Origin: Polaromonas sp. | GTDB taxonomy: Bacteria > Pseudomonadota > Gammaproteobacteria > Burkholderiales > Burkholderiaceae | DNA: 64,000 nt | Assembly: GCA_013823505.1 (NCBI GenBank) | Contig: PNMH01000004.1 | Coordinates: 1 to 64,000, forward strand | Direction of reading: 5' to 3' | Part shown: piece by piece, positions 45,617 through 55,551 of the stretch | Position numbering within the stretch: position 1 is the stretch's first letter | How the letters are laid out: each line of letters starts with the position of its first letter | Program-made: the position numbers and the translations under genes | The notes under the pieces: generated by a model | The model's input: only the letters and a program-made list of their open reading frames with translations | Databases searched by the model: none | Told to the model about the DNA's origin: nothing

Positions 45617-46009
45617 TCAGGTGGTCGAACTGCCGTCGGCCGTCTTGTGCCATGCATGTTGTTGCAGCACCTCCAGCGAGACGTGCTGCAGGGTGGCGGC
45701 ATTCGTGCTCTCTAGCACCACGGGCGGTGCCACGCCGGCTTGCCAGGCCTCTTTCCAACGTTGCACGCACAGACACCAGCGGTCGCCGGGCTTCAGGCCG
45801 GCGAACCGCCACTCGGGCCGGGCCGTGCTCAAGTCGTTACCGCGCTCGCGAGAGAAATCCAGAAAGGATGCGGTGACGCGCGCGCACACGACATGGGTGC
45901 CGTGGTCGTCGGGGCCGGTCTCACAACAGCCGTCCCGGTAGAAGCCAGTGAGTGGATCGTAGGAGCAGGGCAGCAGTTCGCCACCCAGGACGTTGCGGGC
46001 GAGGGTCAT
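45617..46009 (-). CDS. DUF2237 family protein
   Basis: The 130-residue product contains NVLGGELLPCSYDPLTGFYRDGCCETGPDDHGTHVVCARVTASFLDFSRERGNDLSTA and PGDRWCLCVQRWKEAWQAG, which is the DUF2237 pattern with several conserved Cys and the final VSLEVLQQHA. Function is unknown; the conserved Cys and acidic residues could bind a metal. It is 25 bases downstream of the stomatin-like gene. Confidence 0.88.
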   Translation of the reverse strand: MTLARNVLGGELLPCSYDPLTGFYRDGCCETGPDDHGTHVVCARVTASFLDFSRERGNDLSTARPEWRFAGLKPGDRWCLCVQRWKEAWQAGVAPPVVLESTNAATLQHVSLEVLQQHAWHKTADGSSTT

Positions 46010-46034
46010 GGTGTGTTCGGCAAATGCGAAGAAA

Positions 46035-46949
46035 TCAGGCGGTTTTGCTGGTGCCGACCATCTTCATGGCCGACGCAATCAGGGCGGACACCTCGGTCAT
46101 GTTGCTCGGTACGATGAGCGTGGTCGTGGCGTCGGCAGCCACCTTGCTGTAAGCGTCCACAGCACGCTCGGCCACCTTGAGCTGCACAGCCTCCTGCCCG
46201 CCCGGCTGGCGGATGGCTTCGGCCACCACACGAATGGCTTCGGCAGTGGCCTCGGCCACCGCCAGAATGGCTGAAGCCTCGCCCTGCGCGTTGTTGATTT
46301 CGGCCTGTTTCTCGCCTTCGGAGCGGGCAATGAAAGCCTCGCGCTCGCCGGTGGCGATGTTGATCTGCTCCTGGCGGCGGCCTTCGGAGGCGGCGATCAG
46401 GGCGCGCTTCTCGCGCTCGGCGGTGATCTGCGCCTGCATGGCCAGCAAGATTTCCTTGGGCGGCGTGAGGTCCTTGATCTCGTAGCGCAGCACCTTCACA
46501 CCCCAGTTCAGCGCGGCCTCATCGATGGCGTGCACCACCTGGGCATTGATGATGTCGCGCTCCTCGAAGGTCTTGTCGAGTTCCAGCTTGCCGATGACCG
46601 AGCGCAGCGAAGTCTGCGCGAGCTGGGTCACCGCGACGATGTAGTTGGACGAGCCGTAGCTGGCGCGCATCGGGTCCGTGACCTGAAAGTACAGAATGCC
46701 GTCGACCTGCAGCTGCGTGTTGTCGCGCGTGATGCAGACCTGGCTGGGCACATCGAGCGGAATCTCTTTCAGGCTGTGTTTGTAGGCCACCTTGTCGATG
46801 AAGGGCACGAGGAAGTTCAAGCCCGGCGCCAGGGCCGAGTGGTACTTGCCCAGGCGCTCCACCACCCAGGCGTTTTGCTGCGGCACCACCTTGACGGATC
46901 GGGTGACGAAGATGGCAGCGACGATGAGCAAGAGGATGGCGATTTCCAT
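46035..46949 (-). CDS. qmcA: SPFH/Band 7 paraslipin (QmcA/stomatin-like)
   Basis: The 304-residue protein has an N-terminal membrane anchor (MEIAILLLIVAAIFVTRS), VVPQQNAWVVERLGKYHSALAPGLNFLVPF, GVKVLRYEIKDLTPPKEILLAMQAQITAEREKRALI and a coiled-coil tail (INIATGEREAFIARSEGEKQAEINNAQGEASAILAVAEATAEAIR). SPFH proteins scaffold membrane microdomains and modulate proteases such as FtsH. It follows an NfeD gene, the usual partner. Confidence 0.93.
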   Translation of the reverse strand: MEIAILLLIVAAIFVTRSVKVVPQQNAWVVERLGKYHSALAPGLNFLVPFIDKVAYKHSLKEIPLDVPSQVCITRDNTQLQVDGILYFQVTDPMRASYGSSNYIVAVTQLAQTSLRSVIGKLELDKTFEERDIINAQVVHAIDEAALNWGVKVLRYEIKDLTPPKEILLAMQAQITAEREKRALIAASEGRRQEQINIATGEREAFIARSEGEKQAEINNAQGEASAILAVAEATAEAIRVVAEAIRQPGGQEAVQLKVAERAVDAYSKVAADATTTLIVPSNMTEVSALIASAMKMVGTSKTA

Positions 46950-47014
46950 GGCAGGCGTTTCTCGATGAAGTTGGAGAGGGGAAGGTTAGCGCAGGTGCAG
47001 CCAAGCGCCGGGGG

Positions 47015-47440
47015 TCAGACCTTGTCGACCAGAAGGCGGCTGCCGACCAGCTCGGCCACGCGATAGCTGCCGGGCGCGGGCGGGTTGCCTGGGCGGTGGA
47101 TCACGGTCCACTGCGCGCCCCGGTATTTGACGCTGGCGGTGCCGTCGGCGTTCCATTCGTCGATCTGAAGGATCTCGCCCACGTCGAGGTTCACACTGCG
47201 CAGGGCGCGCACCGATGGGTCGCTGGCGCGCCGTTTCTTCACAAAGTACCAACCCACCACCAAGGCGGAGCCGGTGATGGCGGCAACGATCAACTGACCC
47301 ACCAGCCCCAGGCCAGCGTGGGCGGCCAGAGCGCCTGCGGCCATGCCCACCGCCAGCATGAGCAGGTAAAAAGTACCGGTGAACAGTTCGAGTGCGACGG
47401 TGGAACCCGCCAACAGCCACCACAATGTGGATTCCGACAT
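47015..47440 (-). CDS. NfeD-family membrane protein
   Basis: The 141-residue product starts MSESTLWWLLAGSTVALELFTGTFYLLMLAVGM with two to three helices and ends in the NfeD OB-fold domain (LRSVNLDVGEILQIDEWNADGTASVKYRGAQWTVIHR...GSYRVAELVGSRLLVDKV). It is the short form that lacks the protease domain. NfeD and SPFH genes form conserved pairs; the stomatin-like gene follows after 65 bases. Confidence 0.9.
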   Translation of the reverse strand: MSESTLWWLLAGSTVALELFTGTFYLLMLAVGMAAGALAAHAGLGLVGQLIVAAITGSALVVGWYFVKKRRASDPSVRALRSVNLDVGEILQIDEWNADGTASVKYRGAQWTVIHRPGNPPAPGSYRVAELVGSRLLVDKV

Positions 47441-47614
47441 GCATGCTCCCCTGAAATGAATCGATCGCGCCAAGCCTTGGCTCGATGCGGTTGTCTGACC
47501 AATGCCACATTCTGCGGCAAATGAACGGGCGCTCCGGGAGCCTGTCTTGCGTTGTCCGTACACTTCGCGCTTTCTTTCGCCTGATGGCCGCGCCCCCTGC
47601 GGCTGGAGAACCTC

Positions 47615-49897
47615 ATGAAATTCCGTTTCCCCATCGTCATCATCGACGAGGACTTCCGTTCCGAAAACACCTCGGGTCTGGGCATCCGTGCGCTGGCTCA
47701 GGCCATCGAGGTTGAAGGCTTCGAGGTGGTGGGTGTGACCAGTTACGGCGACATGAGCCAGTTCGCCCAGCAGCAGAGCCGCGCCAGCGCGTTCATCCTG
47801 TCGATCGACGACGAAGAGTTCAGCCAGAGTGCCGACCTCGATCCGGTGGTGTTGAACCTGCGCAATTTCATCGACGAGGTGCGGCGCAAGAACTCGGACG
47901 TGCCGATCTACATCTACGGCGAAACCAAGACCAGCCGCCATCTGCCCAACGACATCCTGCGCGAACTGCACGGTTTCATCCACATGTTCGAGGACACGCC
48001 GGAGTTTGTGGCGCGCCACATCATCCGCGAAGCCAAGAGCTACCTCGAAGGCATCCAGCCTCCGTTCTTCAAGGCCTTGCTCGACTACGCGGAGGACGGC
48101 TCGTACTCATGGCACTGCCCAGGCCACTCGGGTGGCGTGGCGTTCCTGAAGAGCCCGGTGGGCCAGATGTTCCACCAGTTCTTCGGCGAAAACATGCTGC
48201 GCGCCGACGTGTGCAACGCGGTGGAAGAGCTGGGTCAATTGCTGGACCACAACGGCGCCATTGGTGCGAGCGAGCGCAATGCGGCGCGCATCTTCAACGC
48301 CGACCACTGTTTCTTCGTGACCAACGGCACCAGCACGAGCAACAAGATGGTGTGGCACCACACGGTGGCCCCGGGCGACGTGGTGGTGGTGGACCGCAAC
48401 TGCCACAAGTCCATCTTGCACAGCATCATCATGACGGGCGCTGTCCCCGTTTTCCTGAAGCCCACGCGCAACCACTACGGCATCATCGGTCCGATCCCGC
48501 AGAGCGAGTTCGAGATCGACGCCATCAAGGCCAAGATCCGCGCCAACCCGCTGCTCGCCGGCGTGGATGCCGACGCGGTCAAGCCGCGCGTGCTCACGCT
48601 CACCCAGTCCACCTACGACGGCGTGCTCTACAACACCGAGGCCATCAAGCAGATGCTTGATGGTTACGTGGCCAACCTGCACTTTGACGAAGCGTGGCTG
48701 CCGCACGCGGCCTTCCACCCGTTCTATGGCAATTTCCACGCCATGGGCAAGAAGCGCGTGCGCCCGATGGAGTCGGTGGTCTACGCCACGCAGTCCATCC
48801 ACAAGCTTCTCGCCGGCATCAGCCAGGCCAGCCACGTTCTGGTGCAGGACTCGCAGCACGTCAAACTGGACCGCCACCTCTTCAACGAGGCCTACCTGAT
48901 GCACACCAGCACCAGCCCGCAGTACGCGATCATCGCCAGCTGCGACGTGGCCGCGGCGATGATGGAGCCGCCCGGCGGCAAGGCGCTGGTGGAGGAGAGC
49001 ATTTTTGAGGCGCTCGATTTCCGCCGCGCCATGCGCAAGATCGACGCCGAGTTCGGCGACGACGACTGGTGGTTCAAGGTCTGGGGTCCGGACGACCTGG
49101 CCGAAGAGGGCATGGGCGAGGCCATCGACTGGGTGCTCAACCCCGACCCGGCTGGTTCGCAGGCCACGGCAAAGGAATGGCACGGCTTCGGCGACATGGC
49201 GCCGGGCTTCAACATGCTGGACCCGATCAAGGCGACCATCGTCACGCCGGGCCTGAACCTGGACGGCCGCTTCGAGCCCGAAGGCATCCCCGCGTCGATC
49301 GTCACCAAGTTTCTCGCCGAGCACGGCGTGGTGGTGGAGAAGACGGGCCTCTACAGCTTCTTCATCATGTTCACCATCGGCATCACCAAGGGCCGCTGGA
49401 ACACGCTGCTGACTGCGCTGCAGCAGTTCAAGGACGATTACGCCAAGAACCAGCCCATGTGGCGCATCCTGCCGGAGTTCTGCCAGAAGCACCCGCGCTA
49501 CGAGCAGATGGGCCTGCGCGACCTGTGTCAGCACGTGCACGAGCTCTACGCCCGCTACGACATCGCGCGCCTGACGACCGAGATGTACCTGAGTGACCTC
49601 ACGCCGGCCATGAAACCGACCGATGCCTTCGCGCACATTGCGCAACGCACCACCGAGCGGGTGCCGATCGACGAGCTCGAAGGCCGCATCACCACCAGCC
49701 TGGTGACGCCGTACCCGCCGGGTATTCCCCTCCTGATCCCTGGCGAGGTGTTCAACAAAAAGATCGTGGACTATCTCAAGTTCGCGCGCGAGTTCAACGC
49801 CCAGTGCCCAGGATTCGAGACCGACATCCACGGCTTGGTGGAGATGGTCGGCGACGACGGCAAGAAGCGTTACTTTGCCGATTGCGTGAAGGCCTGA
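47615..49897 (+). CDS. Arginine/lysine/ornithine decarboxylase (PLP fold type I)
   Basis: The 760-residue product matches the AdiA/CadA/SpeC group by length and order: an N-terminal wing domain (FRFPIVIIDEDFRSENTSGLGIRAL), WHCPGHSGGVAFLKSPVGQMFHQFFGENMLRAD, FVTNGTSTSNKMV, the Schiff-base Lys in VVYATQSIHKLLAGISQASHVL, and a C-terminal domain ending in PYPPGIPLLIPGE. Arginine is the most likely substrate by similarity to AdiA (about 755 residues), but lysine or ornithine cannot be ruled out. No antiporter gene is adjacent. Confidence 0.9.
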   Translation: MKFRFPIVIIDEDFRSENTSGLGIRALAQAIEVEGFEVVGVTSYGDMSQFAQQQSRASAFILSIDDEEFSQSADLDPVVLNLRNFIDEVRRKNSDVPIYIYGETKTSRHLPNDILRELHGFIHMFEDTPEFVARHIIREAKSYLEGIQPPFFKALLDYAEDGSYSWHCPGHSGGVAFLKSPVGQMFHQFFGENMLRADVCNAVEELGQLLDHNGAIGASERNAARIFNADHCFFVTNGTSTSNKMVWHHTVAPGDVVVVDRNCHKSILHSIIMTGAVPVFLKPTRNHYGIIGPIPQSEFEIDAIKAKIRANPLLAGVDADAVKPRVLTLTQSTYDGVLYNTEAIKQMLDGYVANLHFDEAWLPHAAFHPFYGNFHAMGKKRVRPMESVVYATQSIHKLLAGISQASHVLVQDSQHVKLDRHLFNEAYLMHTSTSPQYAIIASCDVAAAMMEPPGGKALVEESIFEALDFRRAMRKIDAEFGDDDWWFKVWGPDDLAEEGMGEAIDWVLNPDPAGSQATAKEWHGFGDMAPGFNMLDPIKATIVTPGLNLDGRFEPEGIPASIVTKFLAEHGVVVEKTGLYSFFIMFTIGITKGRWNTLLTALQQFKDDYAKNQPMWRILPEFCQKHPRYEQMGLRDLCQHVHELYARYDIARLTTEMYLSDLTPAMKPTDAFAHIAQRTTERVPIDELEGRITTSLVTPYPPGIPLLIPGEVFNKKIVDYLKFAREFNAQCPGFETDIHGLVEMVGDDGKKRYFADCVKA

Positions 49898-49903
49898 TCG
49901 GCC

Positions 49904-50755
49904 TCAGCGGGGCGCGTCCGGGCGCACCCGTATGAAGCTGGCAAAGCGCGGCACGCCGCTCTCGTTGACACCGCGAAAGCGGTAGGTCACCCAGGCGCCC
50001 AGGGCCGGTGGGTGATCGCGCTCGGCATCGGTGAAGCCGGTGCCCAGGCGGAAGCGAATACCTTCCCGCGTTTCCACCAGCAAGGCGCCCATGCGGCCGG
50101 TGTGACGGCCTCGACCAGGCAGGTGCTGCACAACACGCGCTTCGGCGTCTTCGTGGGTTTTCACCTTCAGCAGGTCGTCGTTGCGCTCGGCTCGGTAGAA
50201 CGAGTCGCCCCGGTGCAGCATCAGGCCTTCGCCACCCTTCTTGACCAGACGGTCCAGCCGCGCCATCAGCTCGGCGTGGCTGGCCACGCGCTCCTGCGCA
50301 ACGGCCTGTAGCCAGGGCTGCTTGAGCTGCTGCACCAGGGCCTGGTAGGCCTGGATGCGGTCGGTGAAGCGGCCCGGGTGCGCAGGCAGGTCAAACACCA
50401 TGAAACGCACGCGTCGCCACGCGTCATCGATGGGGGTTTGACGGCGCACGGTGGAGAGCGCTTCCTCAAATCTCCCTCGACCGATCCAGAGTTCGCCGTC
50501 CATGGGCTCGGCGGGCCATCCGGCGGTGAACCAAGTTGGTGCTGCGACCACGTCACCCCCGCGTGTCAGCAGCCGTTTACCGTCCCAGAAGCCGCGAAGG
50601 CCGTCGTACTTTTCACTCAGCCAGTAGTCGTGTAGCGGCACACCTGGCCGGTACACGTTGGCAAGCATCAGGGCCGGTGCGTCGGCAGCCAAAGCAGGGC
50701 CAGACAGGCCAAAAGTGACCAGACCCAACCAGCCAAGCAGCTCGCGTCGCCTCAT
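49904..50755 (-). CDS. Exported ATP-dependent DNA ligase (LigE type)
   Basis: The 283-residue product has an N-terminal export signal (MRRRELLGWLGLVTFGLSGPALA), possibly twin-arginine. The nucleotidyltransferase motif I is SEKYDGLRGFWDG with nucleophile Lys49; later motifs are MDGELWIGRGRFEE, FMVFDLPAH, KKGGEGLMLHRG and LKVKTHEDAEA. It is a minimal ligase with a C-terminal OB fold and no other domains. LigE proteins of Gram-negative bacteria seal nicks in the periplasm, perhaps in DNA uptake or biofilm DNA. Confidence 0.9.
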   Translation of the reverse strand: MRRRELLGWLGLVTFGLSGPALAADAPALMLANVYRPGVPLHDYWLSEKYDGLRGFWDGKRLLTRGGDVVAAPTWFTAGWPAEPMDGELWIGRGRFEEALSTVRRQTPIDDAWRRVRFMVFDLPAHPGRFTDRIQAYQALVQQLKQPWLQAVAQERVASHAELMARLDRLVKKGGEGLMLHRGDSFYRAERNDDLLKVKTHEDAEARVVQHLPGRGRHTGRMGALLVETREGIRFRLGTGFTDAERDHPPALGAWVTYRFRGVNESGVPRFASFIRVRPDAPR

Positions 50756-50779
50756 GGCGGCCCCCGAAGCGCAGAGGAA

Positions 50780-51577
50780 TCAGCTCAGCGCGTCGCTGTC
50801 GCGGCTCACGCCCGTGGTGTGGCTGTAGCCACCGTCCACGTAGGTGATCTCGGCGGTGACGCCAGCGGCCAGGTCGCTCAGCAGAAACGCGGCCACGTTA
50901 CCCACGTCTTCAATGGTCACGTTGCGGCGGATCGGTGAAGCGCTGGCGACCATGCCCAGCAGCTTGCCGAAGTCCTTGATGCCGCTGGCGGCCAGTGTCT
51001 TGATGGGGCCAGCGCTGATGCCGTTGACGCGCATGCCTTTGGGACCCAAGGACTCGGCGAGGTAACGCACCGAGGCTTCGAGGCTGGCTTTGGCCAGACC
51101 CATGGTGTTGTAGTTGGGCACGGCGCGCAAAGCGCCGAGGTAGGTGAGGGTCAGCAGCGCCGATTTCTCGTTGAGCATGGGCAGCGCGGCCTTGGCCATG
51201 GCGGGGAAACTGTAGGCGCTGATGTCGTGCGCGATGCGGAAGTTCTCGCGCGTCAGGCCGTCCAGAAAGTCCCCGGCGATGGCTTCGCGCGGGGCAAAGC
51301 CGATGCTGTGCACGAAGCCGTCGAACTTGGGCCACACCTGCGCCAGGTCGGCAAACAGCTTCTCGATCTGGGCGTCGTCGCCCACATCGCAATCGAAGAT
51401 GAGCTTGGAGTCGAAATCGGCAGCGAACTCGGTGATGCGGTCTTTGAAGCGCTCGCCGACGTAGCTGAACGCGAGCTCGGCGCCTTGCTGATGGCAGGCT
51501 CTGGCGATGCCATAGGCGATGGAGCGGTTGGACAGCACGCCCGTGATCAGCAATTTCTTGCCGGTAAGAAAACCCAT
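50780..51577 (-). CDS. fabI: Enoyl-[acyl-carrier-protein] reductase (NADH)
   Basis: The 265-residue short-chain dehydrogenase starts [48 protein letters not shown]. It keeps [26 protein letters not shown] and the catalytic Tyr-x6-Lys in [44 protein letters not shown]. FabI completes each elongation round in fatty acid synthesis and is the triclosan target. It is divergent from the yejA-type gene by 38 bases. Confidence 0.96.
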   Translation of the reverse strand: MGFLTGKKLLITGVLSNRSIAYGIARACHQQGAELAFSYVGERFKDRITEFAADFDSKLIFDCDVGDDAQIEKLFADLAQVWPKFDGFVHSIGFAPREAIAGDFLDGLTRENFRIAHDISAYSFPAMAKAALPMLNEKSALLTLTYLGALRAVPNYNTMGLAKASLEASVRYLAESLGPKGMRVNGISAGPIKTLAASGIKDFGKLLGMVASASPIRRNVTIEDVGNVAAFLLSDLAAGVTAEITYVDGGYSHTTGVSRDSDALS

Positions 51578-51615
51578 GTTTCTGTCTCCAATGAAAAATC
51601 CTTCAGAATTGTCGC

Positions 51616-53481
51616 ATGCACTCTTCCCGCATCCGCCCTGGCCACCGACTCGTCTCGACGTCCTTGGCCGCGTTGCTGATGCTCTTGTGCACGCCCGGCT
51701 GGGCAGCCCACGGCTACGCGCTGTGGGGCCAGCTCAAGTACCCCGACGGCTTCACCCACTTCGACTACGTCAACCCCACCGCCCCCAAAGGCGGTGAACT
51801 GCGGCTGGTGAGCAACCTGCGGCTGTCCACCTTCGACAAGTACAACCCGTTCACGTTGCGAGGCAGTGCTCCGGCCTATTTGTCCAACTTGATGTTCGAC
51901 TCTTTGCTCGCCGGCGCACTGGATGAGAACGGTGCTGCGTACGGGCTGCTGGCTGAAGACGTGACCACAGCGCCCGACGGTCTGTCGGTCACCTTCAAAC
52001 TGCGCGACACCGCGCGTTTCCACAACGGTGACCCGGTGCTGGCTGCCGACGTGAAGCACAGCTTCGACACGCTCATGGGCCCGCACACCTCGCCGGCCTT
52101 CAAGACAGTGTTGCAGGACGTGGCCGGGCTCGACGTGCTGGGCGACAGGGTCGTGCGCTACCGCTTCAAAAAGCCCAACCGCGAACTGCCACTGACCGTG
52201 GGCGGCCTGCCAGTGTTCAGCCGCGCATGGGGCAATGCAGTGGACCCCAAGACCGGTCAACGCAAGACGTTTGACCAGGTCGTGACCGACATTCCCATCG
52301 GAAGCGGTCCCTACAAGATCGGCCCGGTGCAGTTCGGCAAGGACATCACTTACGTGCGCGACCCTGCGTACTGGGCGCGCGACCTGCCGGTGCGCCGGGG
52401 CACCGCCAACTTCGACCGCATCCTCGTCAAGATCTACAAGGACAACACCGCGCGGCTCGAAGCGCTGAAGGCCGGCGAGTTCGATCTCATGCGTTTCTTC
52501 TCGGCTGGCGACTGGGCGCGCCGCGTCAACGGCAAGAAGTTCGACACCGGCGAACTCGTCAAGGGCGAGTTCACGCACCGCCTGCCCACCGGCTTCCAAA
52601 GTTATGTGCTCAACACGCGCCGCCCGCCGCTGGACGACATCCGCGTGCGCGAGGCGCTCGGCCTGGCGATGGACTACGAGTGGATGAACCGCCAGATGTT
52701 CTACAACGCTTACCAGCGTGTGCAAGGGCTGTTCGGCAATACCGACTGTTCGCCGCAGGGCACGCCCCCGCCCGAGGAGCTGGCCTTGCTCGAGCCCTGG
52801 CGCAAGCAGCTGCCACCCGCCGTGTTTGGCCCGGTTTACGCGGCGCCGCGCACCGATGGCTCGAACTCCCTGCGCGGTAACCTCAAACGTGCGCAGGCCT
52901 TGCTGCGCGAGGCGGGCTGGACGGTGCAGGGTGGGCAGTTGCGCAACGCGCAGGGCAAGTCCATGACGATCGAGTACCTCGACAGCAACGAGACCGGCGC
53001 GCGCGTGGTCACGCCCTGGATCCGCAACCTCACCAAGCTCGGTGTTGAACTCAAGTTCCGCCCGGTGGACTTCGCGCTCTACCAGCAGCGGCTGCGCAGT
53101 TTCGACTTCGACATCGTTTCGCTGGCCTACGGTGGCACCAACAACCCGGGAGCGGAATACGCCGACCTGTTCGGCAGCGCTGCTGCCAAGACCGAAGACT
53201 CGGGCAACCACACCGGCACCGCCAACCCGGCGGTGGATGCGCTGATCGAGCGCATGGTGGAAGCACCCACACAGCCCGAATTTCTGGCAGCCTGCCGCGC
53301 ACTGGACCGCGCCATCACCCACAGCCATGTGCTGATTCCACAGTGGTCCGCCACGACCCACCGCATGGCCTACAACGCGTGGCGCCTTGCTCGCCCGAAA
53401 GACATGCCCCCTTATGCATCCGGTGAGGTCTGGGCCATCGACACCTGGTGGGCTCAAGACCCGGCAACCGCAAAGCGCTGA
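51616..53481 (+). CDS. yejA: Extracellular solute-binding protein family 5 (YejA type)
   Basis: The 621-residue product has a signal peptide ([24 protein letters not shown]). The SBP family 5 fold is seen in [84 protein letters not shown] and [21 protein letters not shown]. The start of the mature protein and the four-gene order match the Yej oligopeptide/microcin C importer of enterics. It begins the operon yejA-yejB-yejE-yejF. Confidence 0.9.
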   Translation: MHSSRIRPGHRLVSTSLAALLMLLCTPGWAAHGYALWGQLKYPDGFTHFDYVNPTAPKGGELRLVSNLRLSTFDKYNPFTLRGSAPAYLSNLMFDSLLAGALDENGAAYGLLAEDVTTAPDGLSVTFKLRDTARFHNGDPVLAADVKHSFDTLMGPHTSPAFKTVLQDVAGLDVLGDRVVRYRFKKPNRELPLTVGGLPVFSRAWGNAVDPKTGQRKTFDQVVTDIPIGSGPYKIGPVQFGKDITYVRDPAYWARDLPVRRGTANFDRILVKIYKDNTARLEALKAGEFDLMRFFSAGDWARRVNGKKFDTGELVKGEFTHRLPTGFQSYVLNTRRPPLDDIRVREALGLAMDYEWMNRQMFYNAYQRVQGLFGNTDCSPQGTPPPEELALLEPWRKQLPPAVFGPVYAAPRTDGSNSLRGNLKRAQALLREAGWTVQGGQLRNAQGKSMTIEYLDSNETGARVVTPWIRNLTKLGVELKFRPVDFALYQQRLRSFDFDIVSLAYGGTNNPGAEYADLFGSAAAKTEDSGNHTGTANPAVDALIERMVEAPTQPEFLAACRALDRAITHSHVLIPQWSATTHRMAYNAWRLARPKDMPPYASGEVWAIDTWWAQDPATAKR

Positions 53482-53486
53482 ACACC

Positions 53487-54515
53487 ATGTGGGTCTACAT
53501 CCTCAAACGCCTGCTGCTCATGATCCCGACGCTGTTCGGGGTGCTGCTGTTGACCTTCGTGGTGATCCAGTTCGTACCGGGCGGTCCGGTTGACCAGTAC
53601 CTGGCAGAAGCGCGCGCGGGCGCCGGCGCAGCGGGAGCCGAAGGTGGCTCGGTGTACCGTGGCGCGCAAGGGGTGGATCCGAAACGCATTGAGCAGATCA
53701 AGGCGCTGTACGGTTTTGACAAGCCGGCGCACGAGCGCTTTTTCCAGATGCTCGGCCAGTTCGCGCGATTCGATCTGGGCACCAGCTTTTTCCAGAACAA
53801 GGCGGTGTCCGAACTCATCATGGAGAAACTGCCCGTCTCCATCACGCTGGGATTGTGGACCTTCCTCATTAGCTATGGCGTGGCCGTGCCCTTGGGTGTG
53901 GCCAAGGCGGTGCGGGCCGGCTCGCGTTTCGATCTGGTCACCACCTTGCTCGTGCTCATCGGCTACGCCATCCCGGGTTTCGTGCTTGGTGTGGCCTTGC
54001 TGGTGATCTTCGGCGGTCAGTTGCAATGGTTCCCGTTGCGTGGCCTCACATCCTCCAACTGGGAAGAGCTCAGCTGGGGCGCGCGCATCGTCGACTACCT
54101 CTGGCACATCACCCTGCCGGTCACCGCCATGGTGCTGGGCAGTTTCGCCGTCACGGCCATGCTGACCAAGAATGCGTTTCTGGAAGAGATTCGCAAGCAG
54201 TACGTGATGACCGCACGTGCCAAGGGCCTGAGCGAGCGGCAGGTGCTGTGGAAACACGTGTTTCGCAACGCGCTCATCCCCATCGTCACCGGTTTTCCCT
54301 CGGCCTTCATCGGCGCTTTCTTCGCGGGCTCGCTGCTGATCGAAACCCTGTTCTCGCTCGACGGCCTGGGCTTGCTCAGCTATGAGAGCGTGATCCGGCG
54401 CGACTATCCCGTCGTGCTCGGTACGCTGTTTTTCTTCACGCTGATCGGCCTGGTGACCAAGCTGATTTCCGACCTCTGCTACGTCTGGGTGGACCCGCGT
54501 GTCAAATTCGACTGA
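53487..54515 (+). CDS. yejB: Oligopeptide ABC transporter permease YejB
   Basis: The 342-residue permease starts MWVYILKRLLLMIPTLFGVLLLTFVVIQFVPGGPVDQYL, typical of the DppB/OppB/YejB class, and has the EAA loop EEIRKQYVMTARAKGLSERQVLWKHVFRNALIPIV that contacts the ATPase. It begins 5 bases after yejA. Confidence 0.94.
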   Translation: MWVYILKRLLLMIPTLFGVLLLTFVVIQFVPGGPVDQYLAEARAGAGAAGAEGGSVYRGAQGVDPKRIEQIKALYGFDKPAHERFFQMLGQFARFDLGTSFFQNKAVSELIMEKLPVSITLGLWTFLISYGVAVPLGVAKAVRAGSRFDLVTTLLVLIGYAIPGFVLGVALLVIFGGQLQWFPLRGLTSSNWEELSWGARIVDYLWHITLPVTAMVLGSFAVTAMLTKNAFLEEIRKQYVMTARAKGLSERQVLWKHVFRNALIPIVTGFPSAFIGAFFAGSLLIETLFSLDGLGLLSYESVIRRDYPVVLGTLFFFTLIGLVTKLISDLCYVWVDPRVKFD

Positions 54516-55551
54516 AGCCGTGACACCGTCGTTGTCGCCGAGTGCCCGCGCCTGGCGCCGCTTCAAGCGCAACCGGCTGGGCTACTGGAGCCTCGTGCTG
54601 TTCTGCATCCTGGTGGTGGGCAGCCTGTTCGCCGAGTTGCTGTCGAACGACCGGCCCCTCATCGTGCGCTACGAGGGCACGACCTATTTCCCCATGTTGA
54701 AGGACCACGCGGAGACGGTGTTCGGTGGCGACTTCGACACCACCACCGACTACCTCGACCCCTTCATTCGCGAGCAACTGAGCAAGGGCGACAACTGGGC
54801 GATCTACGCACCCAACCCCTATGGCCCGCAGACGCTGAACTACTTCGCCAAACTGCCCAACCCGTCGCCGCCCACGCTGGACAACCTGTTCGGCACCGAC
54901 GACCGCGGGCGCGACTTGCTGGCCCAGCTGATCTACGGCTTTCGCGTGAGCGTGTTGTTCGCGCTGGCGCTCACCGTCATCGGTGTGTTGCTGGGTGTGG
55001 TCACCGGCGCCATCCAGGGCTTCTTCGGCGGCAAGACCGACCTGGCCTTTCAGCGCTTCATCGAAATCTGGGGCTCCATGCCCGAGCTGTATTTGCTCAT
55101 CATCTTCTCGGCCGTGTTCGCGCCCAGCATCAACTTGTTGCTGATCCTGCTCAGCCTGTTTGGCTGGATGGGCTTGTCCGACTACGTGCGCGCCGAGTTC
55201 CTTCGCAACCGACAGCTCGACTACGTGCGTGCCGCGCGAGCCCTGGGCCTGTCCAACTGGCAGATCATCTGGCGCCACGTGCTTCCCAACAGCTTGACCC
55301 CCGTGGTGACCTTCCTGCCGTTTCGCATGAGCGCGGCCATCCTGGCGCTCACCTCGCTCGACTTTCTGGGCCTGGGTGTGCCACCCGGTACACCGTCGCT
55401 GGGCGAGTTGTTGAGCCAGGGCAAGAACAACATCGACGCCTGGTGGATTTCGCTCTCCACCTTTGCGGTGCTGGTGATCACGCTGCTGCTGTTGACTTTC
55501 ATGGGGGATGCCTTGCGCGATGCGTTGGACCCGCGGAAGGCGGACAAATGA
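54499..55551 (+). CDS. yejE: Oligopeptide ABC transporter permease YejE
   Basis: The 350-residue permease begins at GTG 54499 and overlaps yejB by 17 bases. It has the DppC-type FGTDDRGRDLLAQLIYGFRVSVLFALALTVIGVLLGVVTGAIQGFFGG and the EAA loop FLRNRQLDYVRAARALGLSNWQIIWRHVLPNSLTP. The large first periplasmic loop (FPMLKDHAETVFGGDFDTTTDYLDPFI) is characteristic of YejE. Confidence 0.94.
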   Translation: MSNSTEAVTPSLSPSARAWRRFKRNRLGYWSLVLFCILVVGSLFAELLSNDRPLIVRYEGTTYFPMLKDHAETVFGGDFDTTTDYLDPFIREQLSKGDNWAIYAPNPYGPQTLNYFAKLPNPSPPTLDNLFGTDDRGRDLLAQLIYGFRVSVLFALALTVIGVLLGVVTGAIQGFFGGKTDLAFQRFIEIWGSMPELYLLIIFSAVFAPSINLLLILLSLFGWMGLSDYVRAEFLRNRQLDYVRAARALGLSNWQIIWRHVLPNSLTPVVTFLPFRMSAAILALTSLDFLGLGVPPGTPSLGELLSQGKNNIDAWWISLSTFAVLVITLLLLTFMGDALRDALDPRKADK

